This document shows, piece after piece, positions 3,875 to 5,167 of a DNA stretch of 5,167 nt. The notes under the pieces are model-generated. The model had not been told where the DNA came from. It did no database searches and was given only the letters and a program-made list of their open reading frames with translations. The position numbers were made by a program, and so were the translations under genes. This DNA is from Bacillota bacterium. Lineage in GTDB: Bacteria; Bacillota_A; Clostridia; Clostridiales; Clostridiaceae. Position 1 is the first letter of the stretch. Each line of letters begins with the position of its first letter. The DNA lies in assembly GCA_021780795.1 (NCBI GenBank), contig JAJXYA010000009.1:1-5167 (forward strand), in the 5' to 3' direction.

Positions 3875-5167
3875 ATGATGAAGTATCTACAAAAACTAGG
3901 AAAATCATTAATGCTCCCAGTAGCTTGTTTACCTGCCGCAAGTATTTTAATGGGTATCGGTTATTGGATGGACCCAACTGGTTGGGGAGCACACAACGTA
4001 GTAGCAGCCTTTTTAATAACAGCAGGTGGAGCTCTAATTAACAATATGGGTATTTTATTTGCAATCGGTGTTGCTGTCGGTATGTCAGACGATAATGATG
4101 GTACCGCAGGACTTGCTGGGCTTGTTTCATGGCTAATGATTACAACTTTATTATCGCCAGCTTCAGTAGCAATGTTTAAAGGCATAAAGGTTGCAGCAGT
4201 TCCTGAAGCCTTTAGCCAAATCCAAACTCAATTTATAGGTATTTTAGCAGGATTAATTGCTGCAAATTGCTATAATAAATTTAAGGGTACAAAATTACCA
4301 GACGCATTAGGCTTTTTTAGCGGTAAACGTTCTGTTGCAATAGTAACAGCTATAGCCTCAATAGTAGCAGCTGCCATTTTATTCTTCATCTGGCCAGTAG
4401 TATATGGCGGACTAACAACTTTCGGTAAAACTATTGTAGCAACTGGTGCTATTGGTGCTGGTATTTATGCCTTTCTTAATAGACTACTATTACCTTTTGG
4501 TCTTCACCATGCACTTAACTCTGTATTTTGGTTTAATGTTGCTGGAATAAATGACCTTGGCAACTTTTGGTCTGGAAAAGGAACTTATGGAGTTACTGGT
4601 ATGTATATGACCGGCTTCTTCCCAGTAATGATGTTTGGTTTGCCTGCCGCTGCATTAGCAATGTATCATACTGCAAAAGATAAAAAGAAGAAAGTTGTTT
4701 ATGGTTTATTATTATCTGCAGCAATATCTTCTTTCTTTACTGGCGTTACAGAGCCAATGGAATTTGCTTTTATGTTCTTAGCACCAGAATTATATGTTAT
4801 TCATGCTGTTTTAACAGGAATTTCTGCTACCGTATGTGCACTGCTTCCAGTAAGAGCCGGATTTAACTTTAGTGCAGGTTTTGTAGATTTCTTCCTAAGC
4901 TTTAAAGCACCAATGGCTGAAAACCCTATCTTACTGATTCCAATTGGTTTAGTATTCGGAGTTATTTATTATGTAGTATTCCGTTTTGCAATAATTAAAT
5001 TTAACTTTAAAACACCAGGAAGAGAAGATGATGATAATGAAGAAGAATTTGTTGCTAAGCTTTCCAATAATGATTACACTCAAGTTGCAACTGTAATACT
5101 AGAAGGTATTGGCGGAAAAGAAAATATTATTTCTATTGACAATTGTGTAACAAGATTGCGCTTAGAA
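3875..5167 (+). CDS. nagE: PTS N-acetylglucosamine permease NagE, EIIC and start of EIIB (3' end cut by window edge)
   Basis: Membrane permease of the glucose/GlcNAc phosphotransferase family; it imports GlcNAc and phosphorylates it to GlcNAc-6-phosphate. The visible 431 codons begin MMKYLQKLGKSLMLP. An EIIC domain of about ten hydrophobic segments spans residues 11-378, with LGFFSGKRSVAIVT (145-158), PFGLHHALNSVFWF (207-220), TGMYMTGFFPVMMFGLPAAA (241-260) and the substrate-motif region TGVTEPMEFAFMFLAP (289-304). The text at 241-304 and NFKTPGRED (377-385) are closer to NagE than to glucose PtsG as I recall them. An acidic linker (384-391) leads to EIIB, whose phosphoacceptor Cys424 lies in IDNCVTRLRLE at the very edge. 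Whether an EIIA follows cannot be seen. Its leader carries an attenuator and its promoter the shared operator. GlcNAc specificity is supported by the nag neighbours; some glucose or MurNAc transport is not excluded. Confidence 0.94.
   Translation, partial: MMKYLQKLGKSLMLPVACLPAASILMGIGYWMDPTGWGAHNVVAAFLITAGGALINNMGILFAIGVAVGMSDDNDGTAGLAGLVSWLMITTLLSPASVAMFKGIKVAAVPEAFSQIQTQFIGILAGLIAANCYNKFKGTKLPDALGFFSGKRSVAIVTAIASIVAAAILFFIWPVVYGGLTTFGKTIVATGAIGAGIYAFLNRLLLPFGLHHALNSVFWFNVAGINDLGNFWSGKGTYGVTGMYMTGFFPVMMFGLPAAALAMYHTAKDKKKKVVYGLLLSAAISSFFTGVTEPMEFAFMFLAPELYVIHAVLTGISATVCALLPVRAGFNFSAGFVDFFLSFKAPMAENPILLIPIGLVFGVIYYVVFRFAIIKFNFKTPGREDDDNEEEFVAKLSNNDYTQVATVILEGIGGKENIISIDNCVTRLRLE

Noticed and set aside
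3961..4185. Minus-strand open frame of 74 codons
   Set aside because: Antisense to the EIIC domain of nagE; the proline/alanine-rich composition is a reflection of nagE codons.
1..5167. CRISPR array, tRNA/rRNA, insertion sequence or phage attachment site
   Set aside because: No regularly spaced repeats, RNA gene signatures, transposase frames or long terminal repeats were seen; the window is filled by a coherent metabolic locus.

Overview
The window is AT-rich and densely packed. It has strong Gram-positive Shine-Dalgarno sequences (GGAGG types), TTG and GTG start codons, sigma-A promoters with canonical boxes, and a long U-tract terminator. Together with the protein sequences this points to a low-GC Firmicute, most likely a Clostridium-type organism; the species cannot be read from the sequence. 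The content is one amino-sugar utilisation locus, built as two divergent transcription units around a control region of about 330 bases.

Layout. On the minus strand, reading right to left, are a GntR/UTRA repressor of the NagR (YvoA) type (2817-3548), murQ (1870-2739), nagA (699-1859) and nagB (1-680, running off the left edge). Gaps are 77, 10 and 18 bases, so this is probably one operon. On the plus strand, nagE starts at 3875 and runs off the right edge just after its EIIB phosphocysteine. The stretch 3549-3874 holds the controls: two overlapping divergent promoters with one NagR-type operator between and across them, a cre-like site on the predicted nagE start point, a 7-bp-arm palindrome, a GlcT-type antiterminator (RAT) overlapping an intrinsic terminator, and a hairpin just ahead of the nagE ribosome binding site.

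How the genes work together. NagE would import and phosphorylate N-acetylglucosamine to GlcNAc-6-phosphate. MurQ would convert MurNAc-6-phosphate from peptidoglycan turnover to the same GlcNAc-6-phosphate plus D-lactate. NagA deacetylates it to glucosamine-6-phosphate, and NagB converts that to fructose-6-phosphate and ammonia. The repressor presumably senses GlcNAc-6-P or GlcN-6-P and shuts off both promoters from one operator. nagE appears to have an extra layer, transcription antitermination in its leader.

No new kind of system was found; the genes are of known families. The parts most worth a second look are the compact two-promoter operator arrangement, the stacked regulation of nagE, and murQ placed inside a nag operon with no MurNAc transporter or kinase in view. 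Two starts were moved from the longest open frame: the repressor begins at a TTG (3548) and murQ at an internal GTG (2739), both decided by Shine-Dalgarno spacing.
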